Shown here in pieces: positions 18,202 through 27,468 of a stretch of 64,000 nt of DNA. The notes below the pieces were generated by a model, which ran no database searches, was not told where the DNA came from, and saw nothing but the letters and a program-made list of their open reading frames with translations. This stretch comes from Sedimenticola thiotaurini (GTDB lineage: Bacteria > Pseudomonadota > Gammaproteobacteria > Chromatiales > Chromatiaceae), in the NCBI RefSeq assembly GCF_001007875.1, contig NZ_CP011412.1, positions 2,666,001-2,730,000 of the forward strand. The letters run 5' to 3'. The stretch's first letter is position 1, and each line of letters begins with the position of its first letter. A program made the position numbers and the translations under genes.

Positions 18202-19140
18202 CTAACCAAGCACCACCCCTTGGGGATCATGGGCGTTGAGGAAGTCTGCGGCACTCATGGCCCGTTTACCCGGCAGTTGCAGGGAGCGGATACGCAACAG
18301 TCCGTCGCCGGTGGCCACGTCTATACCCTCCCGGTTGCAGGCGACCACGGTGCCGGGCGCTGCATCGGCAGTTCCGTCAAGCGGTGTACTCTCCCAGATC
18401 CGCAGCACCTTCCCCTCCATCAGGGTCTGGGCCACGGGCCAGGGGTTGAAAGCGCGCACCTGGCGATCCAGGGCCCGGGCATCCCGACTCCAATCCATCA
18501 CCGACTCCGCCTTCTCCAGCTTGCTGGCGTAGTTGGCCTGCGCATCCTGCTGGGGCTGCGCCTTCAGGGAGCCATCCACAATACCCGGCAAGGCCGCCAT
18601 CAGCGCTTCCGCCCCCAGTTCCGACAGTCGGTCGTGCAGGGCGCCACCGGTCTCGTCCGGACCGATATCGACCTCCCGCTTGAGCAGCATGGGTCCGGTA
18701 TCCAGTCCCGCCTCCATCTGCATGATGGTGATGCCGGTCCGCTCATCACCGGCCAGTACCGCCCGCTGGATCGGCGCGGCACCACGCCAGCGGGGCAACA
18801 GAGAGGCGTGAATATTGATACAGCCCAGGCGGGGGGCGTCCAGCACCCGTTGCGGCAGAATCAGCCCGTAGGCCACCACCACCATCAGGTCCGCCTGCAG
18901 CGCTTCCAGCGCCTCCAGGTCGGCCGATTCCCGGAAGTTGCGGGGCTGGTAAACCGGTATCCGGTGCTCCAGCGCCAACTGCTTAACCGGGCTGGCGGTC
19001 AGCTTGCGGCCGCGACCGGCCGGCCGGTCCGGCTGGGTGTAGACTGCTACCACCTGGTGTTGGGAATGGATCAGCTCGCGTAACGGCGGGACCGAAAACT
19101 CCGGGGTTCCGGCAAAAATAATCTTTAACTGCTTGTTCAT
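18202..19140 (-). CDS. fmt: Methionyl-tRNA formyltransferase
   Basis: 312 aa, normal length. The formyl-tetrahydrofolate site motif [15 protein letters not shown] is intact, and [14 protein letters not shown] at the N-terminus is typical. The C-terminal OB-fold domain is present. It formylates initiator Met-tRNA. It lies 61 bp downstream of def on the same strand. Confidence 0.97.
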   Translation of the reverse strand: MNKQLKIIFAGTPEFSVPPLRELIHSQHQVVAVYTQPDRPAGRGRKLTASPVKQLALEHRIPVYQPRNFRESADLEALEALQADLMVVVAYGLILPQRVLDAPRLGCINIHASLLPRWRGAAPIQRAVLAGDERTGITIMQMEAGLDTGPMLLKREVDIGPDETGGALHDRLSELGAEALMAALPGIVDGSLKAQPQQDAQANYASKLEKAESVMDWSRDARALDRQVRAFNPWPVAQTLMEGKVLRIWESTPLDGTADAAPGTVVACNREGIDVATGDGLLRIRSLQLPGKRAMSAADFLNAHDPQGVVLG

Positions 19141-19201
19141 TTTAAATTGTTCTCGCGGCCACCCAGGCCATCGGGAGAGGGCTCAAACGTTCCGGTTTGA
19201 C

Positions 19202-19729
19202 TCAAAGTGCCTGACTGACGCTTTCCTGCTGCGCCTGTCGCTCCTCTTTTTCCAGCTTCTTGCGGATGCGCTGACGCTTCAGGGCGGAGAGGTTGTCGAT
19301 GAACAGCTTGCCCTCCAGGTGATCCAGCTCATGCTGAATACAGACCGCCAGCAGCTCATCGGCTTCAAATTCGATCGTCTCACCATCCAGGTTCTGCGCC
19401 CGCACCTTAATATGGGTCGCCCTGATCACCGGTTCATAGATGCCGGGCACCGACAGGCACCCCTCATCCATCTTGTGCTCGCCGTGCTTTTCCAGGATCT
19501 CCGGGTTGACCAGACAGAGGGGGTCGTCACGCTCCTCAGAGATATCTATCACCACCAGGCGACGCGGGTCGTTCACCTGGGTCGACGCCAACCCGATGCC
19601 CGGTGCCTGATACATGGTCTCCAGCATATCGGCGGCCAATTTACGCAAATCATCGTCAAAAGATTTCACAACCTGTGCTTTATTGCGCAATCTTGGGTCT
19701 GGAAAATGAAGTATGTTCAGAATTGCCAT
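19202..19729 (-). CDS. def: Peptide deformylase
   Basis: 175 aa. All three metal/active-site motifs are intact: [17 protein letters not shown] and [13 protein letters not shown]. It removes the formyl group from nascent proteins. I chose the ATG at 19729 ([15 protein letters not shown]), the usual family N-terminus, over a start at 19756. It is divergent from the LysM gene and first in def-fmt-rsmB. Confidence 0.97.
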   Translation of the reverse strand: MAILNILHFPDPRLRNKAQVVKSFDDDLRKLAADMLETMYQAPGIGLASTQVNDPRRLVVIDISEERDDPLCLVNPEILEKHGEHKMDEGCLSVPGIYEPVIRATHIKVRAQNLDGETIEFEADELLAVCIQHELDHLEGKLFIDNLSALKRQRIRKKLEKEERQAQQESVSQAL

Positions 19730-19861
19730 TGGGTTTTCCGTCAATCTATAGTACAAAGCTAAAATAATTCGCTAACAATATGATGATACAGGATTCTGAC
19801 CCGGCCATCGGGCCGTATTTAGTAGTCACTTGGATCAAACAGCCAACGCAAAGGGATCGCC

Positions 19862-20899
19862 ATGTTTACGTCTAGCAACAAGCTCGCCTACCTGGTATTC
19901 GGCCTGCTCATCTCGTGGGGTGCGCTGGCGGCCGATACAGTCGCCGTCAACCCCAACCACCCCGACCGATACGTGGTGGTCAAGGGAGACACCCTGTGGG
20001 ATATCTCGGGTCGCTTCCTACGTGACCCCTGGCGGTGGCCGGACGTCTGGTATGTCAACCCCCAGATCGCCAATCCGCACCTGATCTACCCGGGCGATAT
20101 TATCACAATGACCTACGTAAACGGTCAGCCACGTCTCAGTCTGCAGCGTGGCTCCACGGTGAAACTGTCACCCCAGGTGCGCTCCACCCCCCTGGAAGGG
20201 GCTATCCCGGCCATCCCGATTGACGCCATCCACCAGTTCCTCACCCGCCCCTACGTCATGGAACAGGCGGATATGGAGAGCGCCCCCTACGTGGTGGCGT
20301 TTGCGGATGAGCATATACTCGGCAGCGATAACATCAAGGCCTATGTCCGCAGTATCGATAATACTGACAACAAAATATTTGACGTAGTTCGACCGGGGGA
20401 TGCCTATAAGGACGCTGATACCGGCGAGATCCTCGGCTACGAGGCGCTCTACATCAGCAGCAGTGAACTGCTGCAGCCCGGCGATCCGGCAACCCTGATG
20501 CTGCAGGGCATGGAGCTGGAAACAGTCAAAGGCGACCGCCTGCTGCCGGTGTCAGATGACACGCCGCTGAACACCTTCTACCCGGCCGCCCCCAAGCAGG
20601 AAGTCAGCGGTAGTATCATCTCGGTACTCAATGGCGTCACCCAGATCGGCCAGTACAATGTGGTGGTCCTGGACCGCGGCGCCAGTGATGGCCTGGAAGC
20701 CGGTAATGTGCTGACTATCGATCACCGGGGCGAGACCATCCGGGACGTTGTCTCCAAAACCCGGGGCGATACCGTCACCCTGCCCGACGAGCCAGCCGGC
20801 TTGCTGATGGTGTTCCGCACCTTCGATCGGGTGAGCTTCGCGCTGGTGATGCAGGCGTCCCGCGCCATCCACGTGCTTGACCGGGTACACAATCCATAA
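19862..20899 (+). CDS. LysM domain exported protein
   Basis: 345 aa. A signal peptide ends near ALA-ADT (residue 24). A LysM domain follows (about 37-85: VVKGDTLWDISGRFLRDPWRWPDVWYVNP). The rest is a beta-rich region typical of this gammaproteobacterial family encoded next to def and dprA. It probably binds peptidoglycan in the periplasm; no catalytic domain is seen. It directly precedes dprA. Confidence 0.92.
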   Translation: MFTSSNKLAYLVFGLLISWGALAADTVAVNPNHPDRYVVVKGDTLWDISGRFLRDPWRWPDVWYVNPQIANPHLIYPGDIITMTYVNGQPRLSLQRGSTVKLSPQVRSTPLEGAIPAIPIDAIHQFLTRPYVMEQADMESAPYVVAFADEHILGSDNIKAYVRSIDNTDNKIFDVVRPGDAYKDADTGEILGYEALYISSSELLQPGDPATLMLQGMELETVKGDRLLPVSDDTPLNTFYPAAPKQEVSGSIISVLNGVTQIGQYNVVVLDRGASDGLEAGNVLTIDHRGETIRDVVSKTRGDTVTLPDEPAGLLMVFRTFDRVSFALVMQASRAIHVLDRVHNP

Positions 20900-20926
20900 T
20901 TGTCGACGGAGGCGTGTCTCGACCCG

Positions 20927-22117
20927 ATGTCCACACAGGAGAAGAGTGAAGATCCCACTCAACAGGCCAGGGAAGGTGCCTGCGAACATTCGGCTGACCA
21001 ACTCCGTTACTGGCTCGCGCTACTGCATACCCCCGGGCTCGGCAGCCGCGGTATTAACCGGCTGCTGGGCGTTACCGGGGGTAACCCGCAGCCCCTGTTC
21101 AGCACTCAGCACCCGGCTCACAAAGGGCTCAAACAAGCGTCCATCGACTGGCTGCGGGACCCGGACTGGGACCGGGTGGAGCAGGACCTGCGCTGGCAGG
21201 AAGGCGGGAACAGAGCCATCCTGACACTGGCGGATGGCCGCTACCCGACACTACTGAAAGAGCTTGAGGACCCACCTCCCCTGCTGTTCGTCCAGGGGGA
21301 TCCGGCCATCCTCGACATGCCCCAGCTGGCCATAGTGGGCTCCAGAAACCCCACCCCCAGCGGCCGACAAACCGCACAGGAGTTCGCCCGCTTCCTGTCC
21401 CAGGCGGGACTGGTGATCACCAGTGGCCTGGCTGCCGGTATCGACGGCGCCGCACACCGGGGGGCTCTGCAAGGCAGCACTCCCACCCTGGCGGTTACCG
21501 GTACCGGCCTCGACCGGGTCTATCCCGCCAGGCATCGGGATCTGGCCCACCAGATCGCCGAGCAGGGGGCTCTGGTCTCCGAACTCCCTCCGGGGACGCC
21601 CCCGTTACCGGCTAACTTCCCCCGCCGTAACCGTATCATCAGTGGCCTCAGCGTCGGCACCCTGGTGGTGGAGGCCGCCCGTCAGAGCGGTTCACTGATC
21701 ACCGCCCGGCTGGCCACGGAACAGGGACGGGAGGTGTTTGCCATTCCCGGCTCCATCCACAACCCCCTGGCCCGGGGCTGCCACGCCCTGATTCGCCAGG
21801 GCGCCAAGCTGGTGGAGACCGCGGATGATATCCTGGAGGAGCTGGCACCCCTGCTGGGCGCCCAGCTGGAGCGAACCGAACCTGTCTCAACCGTCAAGGC
21901 AGAGCCGGAAGCACGCTTATGGGATCAGGAGTACCAGCAATTGATGGCCGCACTCGATTTCGATCCCACCCCGGTGGACCTGTTGATTGAACGGAGTGGA
22001 TTGACCGCAGACGCGGTTTCCTCCATGCTTCTTCTACTAGAGCTGGAAGGTTTTGTCTCAGCTGCGCCCGGCGGACGTTATTGTCGAACCGGAAAGATGG
22101 GCACTGAACCACCATAG
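20927..22117 (+). CDS. dprA: DNA-processing protein DprA (Smf)
   Basis: 396 aa. N-terminal SAM-like region, then a Rossmann fold (AIVGSRNPTPSGRQTA, LVITSGLAAGIDGAAHRGAL, AVTGTGLDRVYPARHRDLA, LITARLATEQGREVFAIPG) and a C-terminal winged helix (TPVDLLIERSGLTADAVSSM). It binds incoming single-stranded DNA and loads RecA during transformation. I took the ATG at 20927 rather than a TTG at 20900; a GGAGG lies about 14 bases upstream, a little far. It follows the LysM gene with 27 bp between. Confidence 0.94.
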   Translation: MSTQEKSEDPTQQAREGACEHSADQLRYWLALLHTPGLGSRGINRLLGVTGGNPQPLFSTQHPAHKGLKQASIDWLRDPDWDRVEQDLRWQEGGNRAILTLADGRYPTLLKELEDPPPLLFVQGDPAILDMPQLAIVGSRNPTPSGRQTAQEFARFLSQAGLVITSGLAAGIDGAAHRGALQGSTPTLAVTGTGLDRVYPARHRDLAHQIAEQGALVSELPPGTPPLPANFPRRNRIISGLSVGTLVVEAARQSGSLITARLATEQGREVFAIPGSIHNPLARGCHALIRQGAKLVETADDILEELAPLLGAQLERTEPVSTVKAEPEARLWDQEYQQLMAALDFDPTPVDLLIERSGLTADAVSSMLLLLELEGFVSAAPGGRYCRTGKMGTEPP

Positions 22118-22130
22118 TTTGCAGTTTTTT

Positions 22131-22144
22131 CCGGTAATTACCGG
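22131..22144. repeat. Perfect 14-bp palindrome CCGGTAATTACCGG
   Basis: Uninterrupted dyad between dprA and smg, preceded by a run of six T. It has no loop, so it reads better as a dimeric protein site than as a terminator hairpin. Binding factor unknown. Confidence 0.5.
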
Positions 22145-22239
22145 CATTTATTGGCATTGCCAGGAGCCTGTCTGGCCTGACCGATCGTTAAGTTTCAGCA
22201 ACGTCAAGTCCCCACAGGCTCCCACATGAAGGACGCAGC

Positions 22240-22716
22240 ATGAATGAAAATGTAGTCGATATCCTGATCTACCTCTATGAGAATTACATGGACAGCGATC
22301 AGGATTCCATCTCCGACCAGGGCCAGATCCACGATGAACTGGTTGAGGCAGGATTTCCGGAACAGGAGGTCAACAAGGCCTTTCAGTGGATGGATGAGCT
22401 GGCCGAACGGCAGTCACCGGAGAATTTCCACCATCAGCCGCAAGGGGCGATGCGCGTCTACACCCCTGAGGAGCAGCGCCGTATCGATACCGATTCGCGG
22501 GGACTGCTGATGTTCCTGGAGCAGAACGGCATCCTGGACGCCACCGGTCGGGAACTGGTGATCGACCGGTCGATCGCCCTGGGCACCCATACCATCGGGG
22601 TCGATGAGATCAAGTGGGTGGTGCTGATGGTACTGATCAACCAGCCGGGACAGGAGAGCGCTTTTGCGCAGATGGAAGAGTTGGTGTACAACGATATTCC
22701 TGCCTATCTGCACTAA
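22240..22716 (+). CDS. smg: Smg family protein (DUF494)
   Basis: 158 aa, acidic and helical, with the family N-terminus MNENVVDILIYLYENYM and C-terminal block IGVDEIKWVVLMVLINQPGQE. Function is unknown; the gene is conserved beside dprA and topA in gammaproteobacteria, as here. Confidence 0.93.
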   Translation: MNENVVDILIYLYENYMDSDQDSISDQGQIHDELVEAGFPEQEVNKAFQWMDELAERQSPENFHHQPQGAMRVYTPEEQRRIDTDSRGLLMFLEQNGILDATGRELVIDRSIALGTHTIGVDEIKWVVLMVLINQPGQESAFAQMEELVYNDIPAYLH

Positions 22717-22856
22717 ACTGTAGCGGGGCCCGCTGCCCCCGTTAGCCTTAATTTAAGAATAATTTTGTGCCAGCCGATACGCTTGCGGACAGATTGTCCT
22801 CTGTCTGCACTGCATAATTTAGCTGACAACATTACAGGGATAACCGAACCGATCCG

Positions 22857-25136
22857 ATGAAGCTGGTAATTGTAGAATCACCCGCCAAGTGTAAAACCAT
22901 CAAGAAATACCTGGGACCGGAGTATGAAGTTCTGGCCTCTTACGGCCACGTGCGCGACCTGGTACCCAAAGAGGGCGCAGTGGACCCCAACAACGATTTC
23001 AGCATGAAGTACCAGGTCATTGAGCGGAATGACCGGCATGTGCAGGCCATCGCCAAGGCGCTGAAGAAATCGGACACCCTGTTACTGGCCACTGACCCGG
23101 ATCGCGAAGGCGAGGCGATCTCCTGGCACCTCTATGAACTGCTGAAGAAGCGCAAGCTGCTGAAGGACAAGGAGGTGCAGCGGGTGGTGTTCAACGAGAT
23201 CACCCAGAAGGCGCTGCAGGAGGCGGTGGCGAAACCGCGCGATCTGTCCATGGATCTGGTCAATGCGCAGCAGGCGCGCCGCGCCCTGGACTATCTGGTG
23301 GGTTTCAACCTGTCACCGCTGCTGTGGAAAAAGATCCGCCGTGGACTATCCGCAGGACGCGTGCAGAGTCCGGCTCTGCGCATGATTGTGGAACGGGAGG
23401 AGGAGATTGAAGCCTTCGTCGCCCGGGAGTACTGGACTATTGAAGCGGACCTGGTCAAACAGGAGCAGCCATTCAGCGCCAAGCTGACCCATTACCGGGG
23501 CAACAAGCTGGAACAGTTTGATATCAACAACGGCGACGCGGCAGCGGCAGCCGAACAGCAACTGCTGACGGCAGCGGGTGGCACGCTGACGGTCGAAAAG
23601 GTCCAGAAAAAACAGCGCAAGCGCAATCCCGCGGCTCCCTTCACCACCTCCACCCTGCAACAGGAGGCGGCCCGCAAACTGGGTTTCACCGCTCAACGGA
23701 CCATGCGCACCGCCCAACAACTGTATGAGGGAATAGATACCGGCAGCGGCGCTACCGGTCTGATCACCTATATGCGTACCGATTCGGTCAACCTGTCGGA
23801 TGATGCCATCGCGGAGTTGCGCGAATTCATCACCAAGCAGTATGGCGCTGATCAACTGCCCAAGCAGCCGCGCAGCTTCAAGACCAAGTCAAAGAACGCC
23901 CAGGAGGCCCATGAGGCGATCCGAACCACGTCGATCCAGCGCACTCCCGAGTCGTTACGTGCCCACCTGACCAAGGACCAGTACCGACTCTACGAATTGA
24001 TCTGGAAACGGACCGTGGCCTGCCAGATGATCCACGCCACCATTGATACCGTGGCGGCCGATCTCTCCTGCGGAGAAGGCAATACCTTCCGCGCCAACGG
24101 CTCCACCGTGGCCAGCCCCGGCTTCATGGCGGTCTACATGGAGGGGGTGGATGACGCCAAGAAGGGGGACAACGACGAGAAGCTGTTACCCCCGCTGCAG
24201 GAGGGCGAACAGATCACCCTGAACAAGATCCGCCCGGAACAGCACTTCACCGAACCGCCACCCCGCTACAGCGAGGCGAGCCTGGTCAAGGCGCTGGAGG
24301 AACACGGCATCGGCCGTCCCTCCACCTACGCATCGATCATCTCCACCCTGCAGGATCGGGAATACGTGCAGCTGGAGAAGAAGCGTTTCCACCCCACCGA
24401 CGTGGGCCGGGTGGTGAACAAGTTCCTGACCCAGTACTTCACCCGCTACGTGGATTACGACTTTACCGCACGGCTGGAGGACGAATTGGACGCCGTGTCC
24501 CGTGGCGAACAGGAGTGGGTGCCCCTGTTGCGCCAGTTCTGGGCCCCCTTTAAAGAGCGTATCGATCACACCCAGGAGAACGTCAAGCGCAGCGACGTGA
24601 CCCATGAGGCCCTGGATGAGGCCTGCCCCTCCTGCGGCAAACCGCTGTCGATCCGCCTGGGACGTCATGGCCGATTCATCGGCTGTACCAACTACCCCGA
24701 ATGCGACTACACCCGGGATCTGAATGGCGACAAGAAGGAGCAGGAAGAGCCCACCATAGTTGAAGGCAGAAAGTGTCCTGAGTGCCAATCCGACCTGGTG
24801 ATCAAGCGGGGCAAATACGGCAAGTTCATCGGTTGCAGCAATTATCCTAACTGCCGCCATATCGAGCCGCTGGAAAAGCCTGAGGATACCGGGGTCACCT
24901 GCCCGAAATGCAACAAGGGCACGCTGATGAAGCGCAAATCCCGGCGCGGCAAGGTATTCTACTCCTGCTCAACCTACCCGGATTGCGACTACGCCACCTG
25001 GAATGAGCCGATTGCAGAACCCTGCCCCAGTTGCGGCTGGCCGATTCTGACTATCAAAACCACCAAACGGAAGGGCACCGAGAAGGTCTGTCCGCAGAAG
25101 GATTGCTCCTATTCGGAACCGGTTGAGGAGTCCTGA
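22857..25136 (+). CDS. topA: DNA topoisomerase I
   Basis: 759 aa. The Toprim domain starts the protein (VESPAKCKTIKKYLG, then TDPDREGEAISWHL). The active-site Tyr lies in GLITYMRTDSVNLS. The C-terminus carries four Cys4-type zinc modules: CPSCGKPL, CPECQSDL, CPKCNKGT and CPSCGWPI, each with a second cysteine pair; the last looks slightly divergent. It relaxes negative supercoils. It ends 24 bp before the convergent GGDEF gene. Confidence 0.97.
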   Translation: MKLVIVESPAKCKTIKKYLGPEYEVLASYGHVRDLVPKEGAVDPNNDFSMKYQVIERNDRHVQAIAKALKKSDTLLLATDPDREGEAISWHLYELLKKRKLLKDKEVQRVVFNEITQKALQEAVAKPRDLSMDLVNAQQARRALDYLVGFNLSPLLWKKIRRGLSAGRVQSPALRMIVEREEEIEAFVAREYWTIEADLVKQEQPFSAKLTHYRGNKLEQFDINNGDAAAAAEQQLLTAAGGTLTVEKVQKKQRKRNPAAPFTTSTLQQEAARKLGFTAQRTMRTAQQLYEGIDTGSGATGLITYMRTDSVNLSDDAIAELREFITKQYGADQLPKQPRSFKTKSKNAQEAHEAIRTTSIQRTPESLRAHLTKDQYRLYELIWKRTVACQMIHATIDTVAADLSCGEGNTFRANGSTVASPGFMAVYMEGVDDAKKGDNDEKLLPPLQEGEQITLNKIRPEQHFTEPPPRYSEASLVKALEEHGIGRPSTYASIISTLQDREYVQLEKKRFHPTDVGRVVNKFLTQYFTRYVDYDFTARLEDELDAVSRGEQEWVPLLRQFWAPFKERIDHTQENVKRSDVTHEALDEACPSCGKPLSIRLGRHGRFIGCTNYPECDYTRDLNGDKKEQEEPTIVEGRKCPECQSDLVIKRGKYGKFIGCSNYPNCRHIEPLEKPEDTGVTCPKCNKGTLMKRKSRRGKVFYSCSTYPDCDYATWNEPIAEPCPSCGWPILTIKTTKRKGTEKVCPQKDCSYSEPVEES

Positions 25137-25160
25137 CCGGGTTCCGTTCGACAGCACGCA

Positions 25161-26630
25161 TCAACCCTCATCGGGAGCCGCATCCATGATAAAGTCATGC
25201 ACCCGGTTCTTGCCGCTGCGCTTGGCCCGGTAGTGGGCCCTGTCCGCCGCCGCCAATGCCTCCTCAACCGAGCTGGTTCCGGCACCGATCGGGGTCACAC
25301 CGATACTGGCCGTCACCTGACAGACCCCAACTTCGGTAGGCAGCTGTAACCCCCTGACTGCCTGCGCGATCCGCTCCGCCATCTGGCGGGCGGTTTCGGC
25401 ACTGCAGTTCTCCAGCAGGATAACAAACTCATCACCACCAATGCGGGCCACCGTATCCCGACCCCGCACCTGTGAAACCAGTAACCGGGCTATACGTCGT
25501 AACACCTGGTCGCCCACCAGATGACCAAACCGGTCGTTGATCTGCTTGAAATCGTCCAGGTCGATAAACATCAGGGCATGTACCTGAAACCGGCCATCGC
25601 GCCTGGCGCTTTCCAGGGCGCGCGTCAGACGCTGCTGAAAGGTGACCCGGTTGAACAGGCTGGTCAGACCATCATGCTGCGCCAGGCGTTCATACCGGGC
25701 GCACACCCCATGCTCGGAATAGGCTGATGCCACCACCAGGCCGGTAAAGGAGGCTACCCAGATCAACGCCACATCCAGACTGTACAGGCCCACCATGTGG
25801 GTCGCGTACAGATCCGGTGGCACATAGCAGCGGGTCAGCATGGAGGCCAGCGTGGCACCAAATGCCAATAACGTGGCCCCCTGGCGACCGCAGAAAGTGG
25901 CGGCAAAGACAATCAATGGCACCAGGGCGAACAGCAGCAGGGTCGGCTCTCCGGCCGACATCTGCATCACGCTCAGCATGCTGGTCAGGGCCACCCCGGC
26001 CAGCAGGGACAGTACAAACAGTCGACAACCGGGGGTTACAGGCCGCTCCCCGGAAGTCGCCTGGGTGAGCAGCAACCCGGCTATTATCAGGCAACCCAGG
26101 CTGTTACCCAGCCACCAGAGCAACCAGATATCAACCAGACCTATGGTGTGCGGGACATCGCTGTAACTGAGCCCCAGGGTGCCCAGGGTGGCGGAGAATA
26201 GCGGCCCCATCACTACCGCGACGGTGATGAACAGCATCACATCACGAATCTGGTTCAGCTTTGGGTTGAAATTCAGGGCACGCAGTAACATAACCGGCAG
26301 CAGCGCTTCAAACAGCGCTCCCAGAACCGCCCCGGCGGCCGCAGGCAGCGGAAGTTGCAGGTGTATTACCAGCAGTGACATACCCACCAGCGGACCGATC
26401 ATCCAGCGGTATCCGCCGAACAGCACCACGAAAAACGTCACCCCGGAAGGTATCCAGATGGTCGTGAAGCCGACGGGTTGATGGGTACAGTGCAGTGAGG
26501 CCAGTCCCAACAGGTAATAGAACAGACCGAACAGCAGCGGTATGCTGTGCGGAAAGAGCCCCCGGCCGCGGACCAGGGTAAACAGATTACGCCACACCGG
26601 GCTTAAGGAATACTGCGCATCCAATTCCAT
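25161..26630 (-). CDS. MASE1-GGDEF diguanylate cyclase
   Basis: 489 aa. The N-terminal half (about 20-300) is a MASE1-like multi-helix membrane sensor (TTIWIPSGVTFFVVLFGG, LLWWLGNSLGCL). The C-terminal GGDEF domain has an intact RIGGDEFVILL active site and an RxxD allosteric I-site (RGRD) five residues before it. There is no EAL domain, so it should synthesise cyclic di-GMP with product inhibition. merR lies upstream on the same strand. Confidence 0.93.
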   Translation of the reverse strand: MELDAQYSLSPVWRNLFTLVRGRGLFPHSIPLLFGLFYYLLGLASLHCTHQPVGFTTIWIPSGVTFFVVLFGGYRWMIGPLVGMSLLVIHLQLPLPAAAGAVLGALFEALLPVMLLRALNFNPKLNQIRDVMLFITVAVVMGPLFSATLGTLGLSYSDVPHTIGLVDIWLLWWLGNSLGCLIIAGLLLTQATSGERPVTPGCRLFVLSLLAGVALTSMLSVMQMSAGEPTLLLFALVPLIVFAATFCGRQGATLLAFGATLASMLTRCYVPPDLYATHMVGLYSLDVALIWVASFTGLVVASAYSEHGVCARYERLAQHDGLTSLFNRVTFQQRLTRALESARRDGRFQVHALMFIDLDDFKQINDRFGHLVGDQVLRRIARLLVSQVRGRDTVARIGGDEFVILLENCSAETARQMAERIAQAVRGLQLPTEVGVCQVTASIGVTPIGAGTSSVEEALAAADRAHYRAKRSGKNRVHDFIMDAAPDEG

Positions 26631-26716
26631 AGATCTAGTGTCCCTTGGCCTGTTCGATTAACCGCGGAGAGGGGTTACCCAGGGCGGCCTCGCGATCAGG
26701 CAGACCATAGCCAGCG

Positions 26717-27121
26717 CTATTCGAGCATGATCTTGATGAACTCACACTCCCCACCCGACCCACTGGGGCAGGCGTTTAGCAGCCGTTCAAGCTTGGCGCG
26801 CTGGCGGTTTAGGATCTCAAATTGTTGTAAAACCAACTCGTGCTGTTGGCGGATGCTCTCTTGAATGACACTGCACTCAAACTCGCTGTTTTCCGAATAG
26901 CAAAGCTTGAGCAGCTCCGCCACACTGCGCAGAGGAAAACCGAGATCCCGGCAATTTTTGATGAACTGTACCCGTTCAACTATCTTGTGAGAGTAGAGAC
27001 GGTAGCCGGATTTATTGCGTGGCGGGCCCTCTATCAACCCCTTCTGCTCATAAAAACGTATCGCCGAGACACCGATACCCGCTTTACGAGCCAACTGCCC
27101 AATAGTCAATGTGTCATCCAT
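26717..27121 (-). CDS. MerR family metal-responsive transcriptional regulator
   Basis: 134 aa. Winged helix-turn-helix at residues 5-70 (TIGQLARKAGIGVSAIRFYEQKGLI), then a dimerisation helix. Cys83, Cys118 and Cys126 match the metal-binding triad of MerR/PbrR/CadR regulators in spacing (35, then 8 instead of 9), suggesting a heavy-metal sensor. The promoter facing this gene has the 19-bp spacer typical of MerR control, so autoregulation is likely. No obvious metal-efflux ATPase or mer gene is adjacent; the divergent neighbour is an RND pump. Confidence 0.88.
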   Translation of the reverse strand: MDDTLTIGQLARKAGIGVSAIRFYEQKGLIEGPPRNKSGYRLYSHKIVERVQFIKNCRDLGFPLRSVAELLKLCYSENSEFECSVIQESIRQQHELVLQQFEILNRQRAKLERLLNACPSGSGGECEFIKIMLE

Positions 27122-27135
27122 AGATTACCTTTCAT

Positions 27136-27156
27136 CACTTTAAGATATTTAAAGTG
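27136..27156. repeat. Perfect inverted repeat in the merR 5' leader
   Basis: CACTTTAA-GATAT-TTAAAGTG: 8-bp arms with a 5-base spacer, 15 bp from the merR start codon. It lies between the predicted promoter and the Shine-Dalgarno (AAAGGT). It may be an operator or, in RNA, a hairpin next to the ribosome site. The half-site ACTTTAA occurs again at 27169. Confidence 0.6.
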
Positions 27157-27168
27157 AATGCACGTCTG

Positions 27169-27199
27169 ACTTTAAGGCCTAAACCCACTGTAGGGTCAA
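27169..27199 (-). promoter_or_regulatory. MerR-type promoter with 19-bp spacer
   Basis: Read towards merR: TTGACC (27199-27194), 19-bp spacer, TAAAGT (27174-27169). The overlong spacer carries an imperfect dyad (ACCCTA ... TAGG), as in CadR/PbrR/MerR operators. It would drive merR itself. Confidence 0.6.
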
Positions 27200-27468
27200 C
27201 CAAATTTGTCAATCAAACCGATACATCTTCCAGACTGTTGGCTTCTACAGCGCTATCCGCAAACAGACTCCCCAGGCAAGCACCACTCTCTGTAAAGTTT
27301 AGTAAAAAGTCCGATTTCTGCTGCACAGCTGGAATAATTATCCGGTTTGACATTTCGCATCGAATAGAATCAACCTAAGATTTAGTATCACTTCAATTTT
27401 TCCGGGGTCATCCTGATGGTTACCCGCCAAAAAACCACTTTCCAAGCGCAGCCTGCCTGCGGAGTACC

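Larger units (their letters stand above)
27122..27468. other. Divergent control region between merR and the RND operon
   Basis: 347 bp without a supported gene. The left third holds the merR leader inverted repeat and the 19-bp-spacer promoter. On the right a TTGACA hexamer (27347-27352) could be a -35 element for the RND operon, but no good -10 lies 16-19 bp after it. The middle shows nothing recognisable. Confidence 0.5.

Noticed and set aside
22788-22805. GACAGA-N6-TCTGTC repeat upstream of topA
   Set aside because: Only 6-bp arms and no promoter pair in register; too weak to call as a regulatory site.
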